A DNA stretch of 64,000 nt from Virgibacillus sp. NKC19-16 (GCF_021560035.1 NZ_CP074373.1:1732001-1796000), one strand, 5' to 3'; shown: positions 38,172 to 47,834, counted from the first letter of the stretch. Translations and numbers: made by a program. Notes: generated by a model from the letters alone, not told the origin.

Positions 38172-39217
38172 TGACGTCCAATAAAATGTTTAACATACTC
38201 GTTCCGCTTATTTCTGTATTTATTGGTCTTTTTGCTGGCGCTATTATCATGCTTATCTTCGGTTATAATCCGATTGATGGTTATGTAGCGTTATGGCAAG
38301 GCGCCTTTGGGGACCTGTACTTTATTGGAGAAACAGTCCGACAAGTAACACCACTACTATTAACTGGTCTTGCCGTAGCGTTTGCCTTTCGAGCAGGGTT
38401 ATTTAATATTGGTGCAGAAGGACAAGTGATTGTCGGGTGGCTGGCAGCGGTTTGGATTGGCATCTCTATGGACGCACCAATCTATATTCACTTACCAATA
38501 GCTATAATTGCTGCAGCACTTGCAGGTGCCCTTTGGGGGTTTATACCTGGGCTCCTGAAAGCAAGCTTAGGCGTACATGAGGTTATTGTAACTATTATGT
38601 TGAATTATGTAGCATTGTATAGTTCAAATGCTATCGTAAGAAGTGTGCTATCGGATAATGAGGATAAAACAGAGAATGTTGCTGCTTCTGCTTCACTCGC
38701 ATCGGAATGGCTGCAAGGATTAACGTATTTTTCACGTATACATTACGGGATTTTGATTGCTTTACTTATAGCGATATTGATGTGGTTTATTATTGAAAGG
38801 ACGACAATCGGGTACGAACTTAAATCTGTTGGCTTTAACCAACATGCATCAAAATATGCTGGTATGAGTGTTAAAAGAAATATTATACTTGCTATGGTTA
38901 TTTCGGGAGCTTTTGCTGGGTTAGCAGGTTCTATGGAAGGTTTGGGAACGTTTCAACATATAACTGTCCAAAATGGTTTTACAAACTTAGGATTTGATGG
39001 GATAGCTGTTGCTTTGTTAGGGGCAAATACCGCTATAGGTGTGGTCCTGGCAGCTTTTTTATTTGGCGCACTAAAGGTTGGTGCTTTAAACATGCCAACA
39101 GAAGCTGGGGTACCTACTGAATTAGTAGATATCATCATTGCGCTAATTATTTTCTCTATTGCATCAAGTTATATTATTCGCCTGCTTATACTTCGCTTTA
39201 AAAAGGAGGGAAAATAA
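38171..39217 (+). CDS. Nucleoside ABC importer permease (NupP-like)
   Basis: This 348-residue permease of the BPD_transp_2 family has about ten hydrophobic segments, GLFNIGAEGQVIVGWLAAVW, and the cytosolic EAA-like region TIGYELKSVGFNQHASKYAG. It forms half of the membrane channel. It starts within the ATPase stop (TGATG) and is directly followed by the second permease. Confidence 0.93.
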   Translation: MTSNKMFNILVPLISVFIGLFAGAIIMLIFGYNPIDGYVALWQGAFGDLYFIGETVRQVTPLLLTGLAVAFAFRAGLFNIGAEGQVIVGWLAAVWIGISMDAPIYIHLPIAIIAAALAGALWGFIPGLLKASLGVHEVIVTIMLNYVALYSSNAIVRSVLSDNEDKTENVAASASLASEWLQGLTYFSRIHYGILIALLIAILMWFIIERTTIGYELKSVGFNQHASKYAGMSVKRNIILAMVISGAFAGLAGSMEGLGTFQHITVQNGFTNLGFDGIAVALLGANTAIGVVLAAFLFGALKVGALNMPTEAGVPTELVDIIIALIIFSIASSYIIRLLILRFKKEGK

Positions 39218-40177
39218 ATGGGATTCGTTGAGCTATTACAATCGATTATTCCACCAGCACTTTTCTTTTCAGCCCCTCTGATATTTACGGCACTAGGAGG
39301 CGTATTTAGTGAAAGATCCGGCGTAGTAAACATTGGTTTAGAAGGTTTAATGGTAATGGGAGCCTTTGTGGGGATTGTATTTAACCTAACATTTGCTGAC
39401 GTTTTTGGTGTTTGGACACCATGGATATCCATTATTATTGCGACAATTATTTCTGCGATATTTTCAATTATCCATGCGGTTGCTTCTGTTTCCTTCAGGG
39501 CAAATCAAGTAGTTAGCGGTGTAGCAATAAACTTTTTAGCATTAGGTTTAGGTGTATTCTTGACAAAGCAATGGTTTGGAAAAGGACAGACGGATATGGT
39601 CTCCCAACCATTTTATACGACAGATATCCCTATATTGGCTAATATCCCAATCATAGGCCCCATATTGTTCCAAAATATATATGTATCATCCTATCTTGCA
39701 ATTATACTCGCATTTGTGGCATGGTTTATACTTTATAAGACTCCATTTGGCTTACGTTTACGTGCTGTCGGAGAGCATCCAATGGCTGCAGATACAAATG
39801 GCATTAATGTTTCCAAAATGCGCTATATAGCTGTTATTGTTTCAGGTGCAATGGGAGGGTTAGGCGGATCTGTTTTTGCGCTTACAATCGCCCTAAACTT
39901 TTCCCATGCTACGATTGTCGGTCAGGGATTCATGGCACTGGCAGCAGTTATTTTTGGGAAGTGGCACCCACTGGGAGCAATGGGCGCAGCATTGTTCTTT
40001 GGTTTTGCCCAAAGTCTAAGTGTTATCGGTGGAGGTATTCCACTTCTTGCAGATGTGCCACAGGTATTCTTGTTAATTGCCCCATACGTTCTGACTATTC
40101 TTGCTTTAGCAGGGTTTATCGGTCGTGCTGAAGCCCCAAGAGCAAACGGGGAACCGTATATTAAAGGAAGTAGATAA
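39218..40177 (+). CDS. Nucleoside ABC importer permease (NupQ-like)
   Basis: This 319-residue permease of the same family has SERSGVVNIGLEGLMVMGAF and TPFGLRLRAVGEHPMAADTN. It is the second half of the channel, with no gap after the first permease and AAAGGAGGG inside its end. The operon ends with a strong terminator. The full set (lipoprotein, double ATPase, two permeases) is complete and appears functional although the adjacent regulator is decayed. Confidence 0.93.
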   Translation: MGFVELLQSIIPPALFFSAPLIFTALGGVFSERSGVVNIGLEGLMVMGAFVGIVFNLTFADVFGVWTPWISIIIATIISAIFSIIHAVASVSFRANQVVSGVAINFLALGLGVFLTKQWFGKGQTDMVSQPFYTTDIPILANIPIIGPILFQNIYVSSYLAIILAFVAWFILYKTPFGLRLRAVGEHPMAADTNGINVSKMRYIAVIVSGAMGGLGGSVFALTIALNFSHATIVGQGFMALAAVIFGKWHPLGAMGAALFFGFAQSLSVIGGGIPLLADVPQVFLLIAPYVLTILALAGFIGRAEAPRANGEPYIKGSR

Positions 40178-40185
40178 TGAATCGT

Positions 40186-40229
40186 GAACTGACTTGTTAT
40201 CCAATCAATAGCAAGTCAGTCTTTTTTTG
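40186..40229 (+). terminator. Terminator after the nucleoside importer operon
   Basis: ACTGACTTG at 40188-40196 pairs with CAAGTCAGT at 40212-40220, then C and seven T. Confidence 0.88.
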
Positions 40230-40296
40230 TTTATAATGGATGACGAATGGTAAAAATGTGCAGAATAAAGGTGATTATAGCATTGGAGGATGTTTA

Positions 40297-41586
40297 ATGA
40301 ATAAAGTTGAAGAAAAGAAAGTCAATGAAAATGGGCTGAATCTCCATTTCATTCAAAGTAAAAAGTATAAAACAATGAATGTTGTGGTTAAGTTAAAAGC
40401 CCCACTAACGCGTGAGACAATAACCAATCGAGCACTACTTCCTTATATTTTAAAACAAGGAACGAAAAGCTATCCGAGCAGAAAGGAACTCCAGCTGAAA
40501 TTAGATGAATTATATGGAGCAGTACTTTCCATTGATCGAGCTAAAAAAGGAGAAAATCACGTGATCAGCATTCGTCTGGAGCTTGCAAATGAAAAATTCA
40601 TCCCAGAAGAATCATCTATTATTGATGAGGGAATTTCATTAATGAGTGAACTTTTATTTCATCCGAATGCTTCTAATAATTCCTTTGATGAGAAAACCTT
40701 TAATCGGGAAAAAGACACATTAAGACAAAAAATGAATGCGATTAAAGATAATAAAATGAGCTATGCAAATATGCGTTTAATCGACGAAATGTGCGAAGGC
40801 GAACCCTACCAGCTGCATGTACACGGTTATGAAGAGGACCTAAATGATATAACGAAAGAATCATTATATGACTATTACCAAGCGATGCTTACAGAGGATC
40901 AGCTGGATATCTACGTACTGGGTGATTTTGACGAAGCAGAAGTAAAGGAAAAAATCACAGGATCCATGAAACGAAATACGAAAGATTTAAAATCACAGCA
41001 AAAAAGCGTAGTAAATAAAAATAGTACACAGCCAAAAGAAATTATTGAAGAACAAAAGATTCAACAGGCAAAATTGCATATAGGTTACCGGACAAACACG
41101 ATATTCCGTGATGAAGGTTATTTTGCGCTTCAAGTTTTTAATGGCATTTTTGGCGGGTTTCCCAGTTCAAAGCTATTTATCAATGTGAGAGAAAAGAACA
41201 GTCTGGCTTACTATGCGGCGTCCCGATTTGAAAGTCATAAAGGTCTATTATTTGTTTTAAGCGGTATTGCTCCAGGCGATTTTGAAAAAGCCAGAGATAT
41301 TATAAAACTACAGATGAAGGAAATGAAAGATGGGAACTTTACGGAAACGGAATTAAATGAAACGAAAGAATTAATTATTAATCAGTTATTGGAAACAATG
41401 GATAATCCACAAGGCTTAATCGAACTTCTCTATCAACAAGTGTTGGCAGATAAAGAATTAGACCCTGAAGAGTTAATTACTAATATAAAAAAAGTAACGA
41501 AAGACAATGTAATCTCAGTTGCGAATAAAATAGAAGAAGATACGGTTTATTTATTAACAAGCGAGGGAGGAAAGTCTGGTGAATAA
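40297..41586 (+). CDS. ymfF: YmfF, M16-like protein without zinc motif
   Basis: This 429-residue M16 peptidase-fold protein reads LLPYILKQGTKSYPS where HxxEH should be, so it cannot bind zinc in the usual way. The C-terminal R/Y motif is kept (NVREKNSLAYYAAS). Its neighbour ymfH has the opposite pattern, suggesting a heterodimer. ATG 40297 follows TTGGAGGATG; the ATG at 40240 has no ribosome binding site. It overlaps ymfH by eight bases. Confidence 0.92.
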   Translation: MNKVEEKKVNENGLNLHFIQSKKYKTMNVVVKLKAPLTRETITNRALLPYILKQGTKSYPSRKELQLKLDELYGAVLSIDRAKKGENHVISIRLELANEKFIPEESSIIDEGISLMSELLFHPNASNNSFDEKTFNREKDTLRQKMNAIKDNKMSYANMRLIDEMCEGEPYQLHVHGYEEDLNDITKESLYDYYQAMLTEDQLDIYVLGDFDEAEVKEKITGSMKRNTKDLKSQQKSVVNKNSTQPKEIIEEQKIQQAKLHIGYRTNTIFRDEGYFALQVFNGIFGGFPSSKLFINVREKNSLAYYAASRFESHKGLLFVLSGIAPGDFEKARDIIKLQMKEMKDGNFTETELNETKELIINQLLETMDNPQGLIELLYQQVLADKELDPEELITNIKKVTKDNVISVANKIEEDTVYLLTSEGGKSGE

Positions 41587-42862
41587 ACAAATCTACAGCG
41601 ATATTTCTGAAACCTTATATTCAGCGAAGCTTGATAATGGCTTATCCGTTTATTTACTGCTAAAACGAGAAATGGCTAAAACGTACGGCGTGTTCTCAAC
41701 AAATTACGGATCGATTGATCAAACGTTTACACCGATTGGAGAGAGCGAAAAAATCACAGTTCCAGAAGGGGTCGCTCATTTTTTGGAGCATAAATTATTT
41801 GAAAAAGAGGACCGGGATGTTTTTGCGGATTTTGGAAAACAGGCCGCTTCTCCTAATGCTTATACATCGTTTACGAAAACGGCTTATTTATTCGCTGCAA
41901 CAAATCACATCGAAAAAAATGTAGAAACGCTGATTGATTTCGTTCAGGATCCCTATTTTTCAGAGGAATCAGTTGAAAAGGAAAAAGGAATTATTGCACA
42001 GGAAATTAAGATGTATGATGATCAGCCGGATTCACAATTATTTATGGGAACGATTAAATCTCTGTTTCAAAATCATCCTGTAAATATAGATATAGCAGGT
42101 ACGGTCGAATCAATTAACACCATTACTAAAGACGATTTATATACATGTTACAATACCTTTTATCATCCGGAGAATATGACATTATTTATTGCTGGTAATT
42201 TTGATGAAAATAGCATGATGAATTTAATTCAATCCAATCAGCAAGCAAAAGATTTTAAGACGATGGATCAAATAGAAAGGGAATTTCCGGATGAATCAGC
42301 AGAAGTTGCTGTGAAAGAAAACAAAATTGTTATGCCGGTATCTATACCAAAATGTACAATTGGAATTAAGGAATCATCCGATGAATTAAAGGGTGAGGCA
42401 TTTTTGAAAAAGGATTTACTGCAAGGTATGATTATAGATCATTACTTTTCAAAAGGCGGAACATTCTATCAGGAGTTATATAATGAAGAGCTTATTGACG
42501 GCAGTTTCTTTTTCGAGACCAATTTAGAGAAGAATTTTGGATATTCTATAGTTGGCAGTAATACAGACCGACCGGATAAATTCGCAGCTAAAGTGAAGGA
42601 ATTATTACTGTCAACAAACACCGCATCAATTACAACCGAAGAATTTGAGCGAATGAAGAAAAAACAAATCGGTCAATTATTACGAGCAATGAACTCTTTG
42701 GAATTTATTGCAAACCAGTATATTCATTACCATACGCTTGATATTGATCTATTTGAAGTGATTCCTACACTACAGTCCATAACACTTCAAGAAGTGAATG
42801 ATTTCGTACAGGATTGGATCAAAGAAGATCGTATGTCTGTATGTACAATAGCTGCGGAGTAA
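41579..42862 (+). CDS. ymfH: YmfH, M16 family zinc peptidase
   Basis: This 427-residue M16 peptidase has the zinc motif HFLEH at residues 67-71 and the distal glutamate region EIKMYDDQPDSQLF. It lacks the R/Y pair typical of the C-terminal domain. It probably works with YmfF. The substrate is unknown. The start is GTG 41579, inside the end of ymfF, with GAGGGAGGAAAG just upstream. Confidence 0.93.
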   Translation: MNKQIYSDISETLYSAKLDNGLSVYLLLKREMAKTYGVFSTNYGSIDQTFTPIGESEKITVPEGVAHFLEHKLFEKEDRDVFADFGKQAASPNAYTSFTKTAYLFAATNHIEKNVETLIDFVQDPYFSEESVEKEKGIIAQEIKMYDDQPDSQLFMGTIKSLFQNHPVNIDIAGTVESINTITKDDLYTCYNTFYHPENMTLFIAGNFDENSMMNLIQSNQQAKDFKTMDQIEREFPDESAEVAVKENKIVMPVSIPKCTIGIKESSDELKGEAFLKKDLLQGMIIDHYFSKGGTFYQELYNEELIDGSFFFETNLEKNFGYSIVGSNTDRPDKFAAKVKELLLSTNTASITTEEFERMKKKQIGQLLRAMNSLEFIANQYIHYHTLDIDLFEVIPTLQSITLQEVNDFVQDWIKEDRMSVCTIAAE

Positions 42863-42871
42863 GGAGATGTC

Positions 42872-43591
42872 ATGGAGGGGAATGTATTAATTATAGGGGC
42901 CAGTGGAGATATTGGTGTTGCTATCGCTGAACGGTTGGCAAACGATGGATATCAATTATTGCTGCATTATAATAAAAATAGAAAAAAGATTGATGAATTT
43001 AGTGAAAAACTTGATAAAGAATGTCTGCTCACTGTCATACAAGCAGATTTAAAAAATGACATAATGATAAAAGAGTTTCTAAATAAGCTTGTATTCCCGG
43101 TGGATTATATTATCTTTGCCGGCGGAGCAGCGCATTTCGGATTATTTCAGGATATAACAGAACAAATAATGAATGATATGCTCACATTACATGTAAAGGC
43201 ACCTTGGATGATTACACATCACTTATTGCCAGCGATGATTCAACAAAAATCCGGTAAAATTATTTTCATAACATCCCTATGGGGAGATATTGGTGCAAGT
43301 AATGAAGTTGTTTATTCCTCGGTAAAAGGGGCACAAAACAGCTTTGTTAAGGCTTTAGCCAAAGAGGTTGCACCTAGTGAGGTTTCCGTAAATGCTATTA
43401 GCCCGGGTTATATTGAAACGAAAATGAATAACTATTTAGGTGAAGATGAGAAAGCAGCGCTTATTGCCGAAATCCCTATCAATCGTGCTGGTTTACCTAG
43501 TGAAATTGCCCATACAGTAAGTTTCCTATTGGATAAGCAATCGAATTATATCCAAGGTGAGATCATTAATGTGAATGGTGCCTGGAAGTAA
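42872..43591 (+). CDS. ymfI: YmfI, short-chain dehydrogenase/reductase
   Basis: This 239-residue classical SDR has the cofactor motif GASGDIG near the N-terminus, the active-site serine in ITSLWGD, and YSSVKGAQNSFVKALAKEVA with the catalytic YxxxK. The C-terminal INVNGAW matches FabG-type proteins. It is likely NADP(H)-dependent; the substrate is not known. ATG 42872 follows AAGGAGATG ten bases after ymfH. Confidence 0.92.
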   Translation: MEGNVLIIGASGDIGVAIAERLANDGYQLLLHYNKNRKKIDEFSEKLDKECLLTVIQADLKNDIMIKEFLNKLVFPVDYIIFAGGAAHFGLFQDITEQIMNDMLTLHVKAPWMITHHLLPAMIQQKSGKIIFITSLWGDIGASNEVVYSSVKGAQNSFVKALAKEVAPSEVSVNAISPGYIETKMNNYLGEDEKAALIAEIPINRAGLPSEIAHTVSFLLDKQSNYIQGEIINVNGAWK

Positions 43592-43669
43592 AAGGTTGAT
43601 CCCTTCCATCATGTATAAACGAAGAAAAAATTCAAATACTATACATGAAAAATGGAAGGAGGCATATGT

Positions 43670-43930
43670 ATGTCAGTTCTAGATAATTTTGATTCATGGA
43701 AAGGTTTTTTGGCCAGCAGACTTCAGCAGGCTGAGCAACAAGGAATGAGCCAGCAAACAATGACCAATGTAGCTGACGAGGTTGGAGATTATCTTGCTAG
43801 CAATGTGGAAGCAAAAAATGAAGAAGAAGCAGTGTTAAGAGATCTATGGAATGCCGCTTCTGAAGATGAACAAAAGGCAATTGCAAACACCATGATTAAG
43901 ATGGTTAAAAATCAAGGGAATACAAATTAA
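43670..43930 (+). CDS. ymfJ: YmfJ, DUF3243 family protein
   Basis: This 86-residue protein (MSVLDNFDSWKGFLASRLQQ, GDYLASNVEAKNEEEAVLRD) is nearly the same length as B. subtilis YmfJ. Its function is unknown. The start ATG 43670 follows GGAAGGAGG; an upstream in-frame ATG at 43652 overlaps that site. A terminator follows. Confidence 0.9.
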   Translation: MSVLDNFDSWKGFLASRLQQAEQQGMSQQTMTNVADEVGDYLASNVEAKNEEEAVLRDLWNAASEDEQKAIANTMIKMVKNQGNTN

Positions 43931-43945
43931 AGCTGCATGATTGGT

Positions 43946-43985
43946 AAAGAAGCTGTATAATTTATATATACAGCTTCTTTCTTAT
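43946..43985 (+). terminator. Terminator after ymfJ
   Basis: GAAGCTGTATA at 43949-43959 pairs with TATACAGCTTC at 43967-43977, then TTTCTTATTT. Confidence 0.85.
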
Positions 43986-44106
43986 TTAAAAAAAGCTTTT
44001 ATTTAGTGAACCTCTTTTCACTTACACCAAAATCATTTATTATATAGTCATATCAATTGCTTTTATATGTTATTATGAATAGAGTATGCAACTAAAGGAG
44101 CTAATT

Positions 44107-44901
44107 ATGGAAAAAACAGAATGGTACCTTGAATACGAAATTCAATATAACCGTCCTGGACTACTTGGTGATATATCCTCTTTATTAGGGATGTTATCCA
44201 TTAATATTATAACCATTAACGGAATAGAGGATTCCAGAAGAGGGATATTAATTCTTTCCCAATACAATGAAAATATTACACGTTTAAGATCAATATTAGA
44301 TACAATGGATACAATTAAAGTAATGAAAATACGCAAGCCAAAACTTCGGGATAAATTAGCTGTACGGCATGGAAAATATATACACAGAGATACCAGCGAT
44401 CGGAAAACAGTTCGTTTCGTGCGTGATGAATTAGGAATATTAGTGGACTTCATGGCAGAATTATGTAAAAAAGAAGGACATAAATTAATCGGTATTCGCG
44501 GAATGCCTCGAGTTGGCAAAACAGAATCGATCGTTGCTGCAAGCGTTTCTGCAAATAAACGTTGGTTATTTGTTTCTAGTACGCTTCTGAAACAAACAGT
44601 ACGCAGCCAATTGATTGAAGGTGAATACAACCCGGAAAATATCTATATTATTGACGGCGTTGTTTCAAATAGACGTATGGAAGATGAAAAACATTGGCAA
44701 CTTATTCGGGAAATTATGCAACTTCCCTCTATAAAAATAGTAGAGCATCCAGATGTTTTTGTACAGACAACAGAATATACGATTGATGATTTTGATTATA
44801 TTATCGAGTTGCGTAGTCATGAAGATGAGGAGATTACATATGAACCAATCGAGAGGCAGCAATTCAGAAAGAATGATGGGTTTTCTATGTTTGATTTTTG
44901 A
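44107..44901 (+). CDS. ymfK: YmfK, DUF3388 protein with ACT-like and P-loop segments
   Basis: This 264-residue protein begins with an ACT-like fold (YNRPGLLGDISSLLGMLSIN, VMKIRKP). It then has a Walker A-like GMPRVGKTES at about residues 131-140, followed by VSANKRWLFVSSTLLKQ. The family is conserved before rodZ in Bacillus, but its role is unknown. The ACT plus P-loop reading is mine and suggests ligand-controlled nucleotide binding. ATG 44107 follows AAAGGAGCTAATT. Confidence 0.88.
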   Translation: MEKTEWYLEYEIQYNRPGLLGDISSLLGMLSINIITINGIEDSRRGILILSQYNENITRLRSILDTMDTIKVMKIRKPKLRDKLAVRHGKYIHRDTSDRKTVRFVRDELGILVDFMAELCKKEGHKLIGIRGMPRVGKTESIVAASVSANKRWLFVSSTLLKQTVRSQLIEGEYNPENIYIIDGVVSNRRMEDEKHWQLIREIMQLPSIKIVEHPDVFVQTTEYTIDDFDYIIELRSHEDEEITYEPIERQQFRKNDGFSMFDF

Positions 44902-44918
44902 AATGGATGGTGTTATTT

Positions 44919-45836
44919 ATGGAAATAGGAGAAAGGCTAAGAGAGGCTAGAGAAACAAAAAGTATATCCTTGGACAGTTTACAGGAAACAACAAAGATAC
45001 AAAAAAGGTATTTAGTTGCAATTGAAGAGGGTAATTTCCATATCCTTCCAGGTAAATTCTATGCAAGAGCCTTTATTAAAGAATATGCTAATGCTGTAGG
45101 GTTAGATCCCAATGAATTGCTGGAAGAATACAAAGAAGAGGTCCCTAAAACGGAAGATGAAAACGATGCGCCATATACCCGAATACAGCGTACCCGAAAA
45201 GAAAGCAATGCAGAAAAAAGTCCAGCTATATTTTCACTTATGCCTACGATAATTGTTGTACTATTGGTGATTGGTATTATTTTAGCAGCTTGGTTTTTCT
45301 ATACGCAAGCAACTTCCGGGGGTGGTGATGCAAATCCTCAGGAAGAGCAAAATGATAATGAGGAAATTATAATTAATAACCCGGATGATGATAACCAAAA
45401 TAACAATGAAGGTGAAGCGAAAGAATCAACGGAAGAGGCAGAGGATACAGAGGACTCCACATCAGAATCAGAAGAAGAGGAAGAAGAACAGTCAGAAGTC
45501 GAATTTTCTTTAGTTGAAGAAGGGGCCGGTAGTCCACCCGAGTCTACGTTTGATTTAACGAATGCCGGCGAAGAAATCACTCTTACGCTAGAATCCAGTG
45601 GCAATACGTGGCTTGACGTTCAAAATGGAGATGGTGAATCTTTTTACAGCCAGGAATTTCCTGAAGATGAATCACCATTGGAGTTTGATATGTCTGGTGA
45701 GGAAAGAATTTATTTAAGCATTGGGAATGCGCCTGATCTAACGATATCGATTAATGGGACAGAATTAGAATATCCTATTGATCCGAATGAAGAAGTATTC
45801 CAAAAAATATGGATCAATACGAATAGCGAAACGTAA
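44919..45836 (+). CDS. rodZ: RodZ (YmfM), cell-shape protein
   Basis: This 305-residue protein has an N-terminal helix-turn-helix (residues 1-75; ERLREARETKSISLDSLQE and FYARAFIKEYANAVGLDPNE) and a membrane segment at 107-129. A long acidic, Asn/Glu-rich linker (about 135-205) follows, then a C-terminal beta domain of the DUF4115 type (TLTLESSGNTWLDVQNGDG). RodZ links MreB filaments to the elongation machinery. ATG 44919 gives the family N-terminus. It lies upstream of pgsA as usual. Confidence 0.93.
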   Translation: MEIGERLREARETKSISLDSLQETTKIQKRYLVAIEEGNFHILPGKFYARAFIKEYANAVGLDPNELLEEYKEEVPKTEDENDAPYTRIQRTRKESNAEKSPAIFSLMPTIIVVLLVIGIILAAWFFYTQATSGGGDANPQEEQNDNEEIIINNPDDDNQNNNEGEAKESTEEAEDTEDSTSESEEEEEEQSEVEFSLVEEGAGSPPESTFDLTNAGEEITLTLESSGNTWLDVQNGDGESFYSQEFPEDESPLEFDMSGEERIYLSIGNAPDLTISINGTELEYPIDPNEEVFQKIWINTNSET

Positions 45837-45849
45837 ATAATCTGTATAG

Positions 45850-45882
45850 ACCCTTCCCTTTATGTGATGTGGAAGGGTTTTG
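45850..45882 (+). terminator. Terminator after rodZ
   Basis: ACCCTTCC at 45850-45857 pairs with GGAAGGGT at 45871-45878, followed by a short T run. Confidence 0.65.
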
Positions 45883-45916
45883 TACCTGACTTGATACTAG
45901 GAGGAAAAGCGGAGTA

Positions 45917-46495
45917 ATGAATATACCAAATAAGATAACCCTTTCACGTATTTTTTTAATCCCTATATTTATTATTTTATTAAGTGTTCCCTTTGATTGG
46001 GGAGAATGGAATATTGGCGACAGGCAGTTGCCTGTTTCCCATTTTGTAGCAGGTTTACTTTTTATCATTGCCTCGACAACGGATTGGATCGATGGTTATT
46101 ACGCCAGGAAGTATAATCTTGTAACTAATTTAGGGAAGTTTCTGGATCCATTGGCAGATAAATTACTCGTTGCGGCAGCATTAATTTTATTAGTGGAAAT
46201 GGGATTAGCACCTGCTTGGGTTGTTATTCTTATTATAAGCAGAGAGTTTGCTGTAACAGGACTCAGATTAGTTGCTGCTGGTGAGGGAATCGTACTTGCG
46301 GCAAGCAGTATGGGGAAATTAAAAACAGTTACACAAATTGTTGCAGTAGCAGCTCTACTGCTCCATAACTTTCCATTATCTTATATCGGATTTCCATTCG
46401 CGCAGGTAATGCTATATATCGCATTATTCTTTACAGTATATTCTGGTTATGATTATTTTGTAAAAAATTGGCATGTTATGAGGAGTTCTAAATAA
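45917..46495 (+). CDS. pgsA: Phosphatidylglycerophosphate synthase
   Basis: This 192-residue membrane enzyme has the CDP-alcohol phosphotransferase signature split across TDWIDGYYARKYN and NLGKFLDPLADK (DxxDGxxAR...G...D...D), plus four to five hydrophobic segments. It makes phosphatidylglycerophosphate from CDP-diacylglycerol and glycerol-3-phosphate, using the product of CdsA encoded in the same window. The stop overlaps the cinA start by one base. Confidence 0.96.
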   Translation: MNIPNKITLSRIFLIPIFIILLSVPFDWGEWNIGDRQLPVSHFVAGLLFIIASTTDWIDGYYARKYNLVTNLGKFLDPLADKLLVAAALILLVEMGLAPAWVVILIISREFAVTGLRLVAAGEGIVLAASSMGKLKTVTQIVAVAALLLHNFPLSYIGFPFAQVMLYIALFFTVYSGYDYFVKNWHVMRSSK

Positions 46496-47739
46496 TGAAA
46501 AATGTGAAGGCAGAAATTATCGCGGTAGGCACAGAGTTATTATTAGGACAAATTGCAAATACAAATGCACAATGGCTGTCTAAGCAACTCGCATTATACG
46601 GGATTAATATTTACAACCATACAGTAGTGGGTGACAACCTGCAGCGGGTGGAAGATGCCTTTTCCCAGGCTCACCATCGATCAGATATTGTAATAGTTAC
46701 AGGAGGACTTGGACCAACCGAAGATGACTTAACCCGTGAAGCTTTTCAGCGTATAAGTCATTTGGACATTGTTGAGCATCCACCTTCCATGAAAAAAATA
46801 GAAGCATTTTTTGAGAAGCAAAATTCGGTGATGACACCGAATAATCGGAAGCAAGCACGAGTTTTTAAAAACGCATATGTACTTGATAATAAAGTCGGGA
46901 TGGCACCTGGAATGATTGTAACACATGATAATAAGACTTGGATCTTCCTACCTGGTGTTCCGAGAGAAATGAAGCAACTTGTTACAAATGATGTACTTCC
47001 TCATCTCCAAAAATTAACCGGGAATGAAGAGATTATTAAATCAACAGTTCTAAAATTCATCGGCATTGGTGAATCAGCTTTAGAGCATGAATTAAGTGAT
47101 ATCATTCAACATCAAAGTAATCCAACCATCGCTCCATTGGCTCAAGATGAAGGTGTGGTCATTCGTCTCACTGCAAAAGAAAGATCCAAGGTAAAGGTAA
47201 ATGATTTACTCGAGGATACGAAGCAGCAAATTTTAGCAAAAGTTGGTTCTCACTTTTATGGTGTTGATGAGGAAAAATTAGAAAATCAGGTAATCTCTCT
47301 TTTAAAGGAGCAGAACAAGCGTATTGCTGCTGCTGAGAGCTTAACAGGTGGTATGTTTACAGATAAGCTTATTTCAGTGGAAGGCGCTTCTTCTGTTTGT
47401 CGTGGCGGTATAGTCTGTTATGACACAAAAGTAAAACAGGATGTGCTTGGTGTTTCTAATGATGTCATACAAAGTAAAGGTGTGGTTAGTCCAGACTGTG
47501 CCTTGGAAATGGCTGACAATGTACGCAGGAAACTGGATGCTGCTATTGGAATAAGCTTTACTGGGGTAGCTGGACCGAGTGAAGTGGAAGGTAAACCGGC
47601 AGGGACAGTTTACATTGCTATTTGTCAAGATAGCGGAGAACAATCTGTTGAAAAGTTCACCTTTCAGGGTACACGTAATTCGGTTAGACGGAGAGCTACA
47701 CTAAAGGGACTTGAAATTCTTTTTAAATACTTAAAATGA
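46495..47739 (+). CDS. cinA: CinA, competence/damage-inducible protein
   Basis: This 414-residue protein has an N-terminal MoaB/MogA-like domain (AVGTELLLGQIANTNAQWLS, TGGLGPTEDDLTREAF) and a C-terminal amidohydrolase domain (AAESLTGGMFTDKLISVEGA, GVAGPSEVEGKPAGTVYIA). It acts on NMN and ADP-ribose-type metabolites in related bacteria. The cinA-recA order is conserved. ATG 46495 overlaps the pgsA stop. Confidence 0.96.
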   Translation: MKNVKAEIIAVGTELLLGQIANTNAQWLSKQLALYGINIYNHTVVGDNLQRVEDAFSQAHHRSDIVIVTGGLGPTEDDLTREAFQRISHLDIVEHPPSMKKIEAFFEKQNSVMTPNNRKQARVFKNAYVLDNKVGMAPGMIVTHDNKTWIFLPGVPREMKQLVTNDVLPHLQKLTGNEEIIKSTVLKFIGIGESALEHELSDIIQHQSNPTIAPLAQDEGVVIRLTAKERSKVKVNDLLEDTKQQILAKVGSHFYGVDEEKLENQVISLLKEQNKRIAAAESLTGGMFTDKLISVEGASSVCRGGIVCYDTKVKQDVLGVSNDVIQSKGVVSPDCALEMADNVRRKLDAAIGISFTGVAGPSEVEGKPAGTVYIAICQDSGEQSVEKFTFQGTRNSVRRRATLKGLEILFKYLK

Positions 47740-47834
47740 TAAAACTAGAGACTTTTTTTCATTAAAATTCATTTTTACGGTGTGCAGTCTATTCTATAAT
47801 TCTATTTTTCAGAGAAAAACATTGCTAAAATCAG

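Noticed and set aside
44142-44630. 162-codon minus-strand open frame over ymfK
   Set aside because: It is a shadow of ymfK without recognisable motifs.
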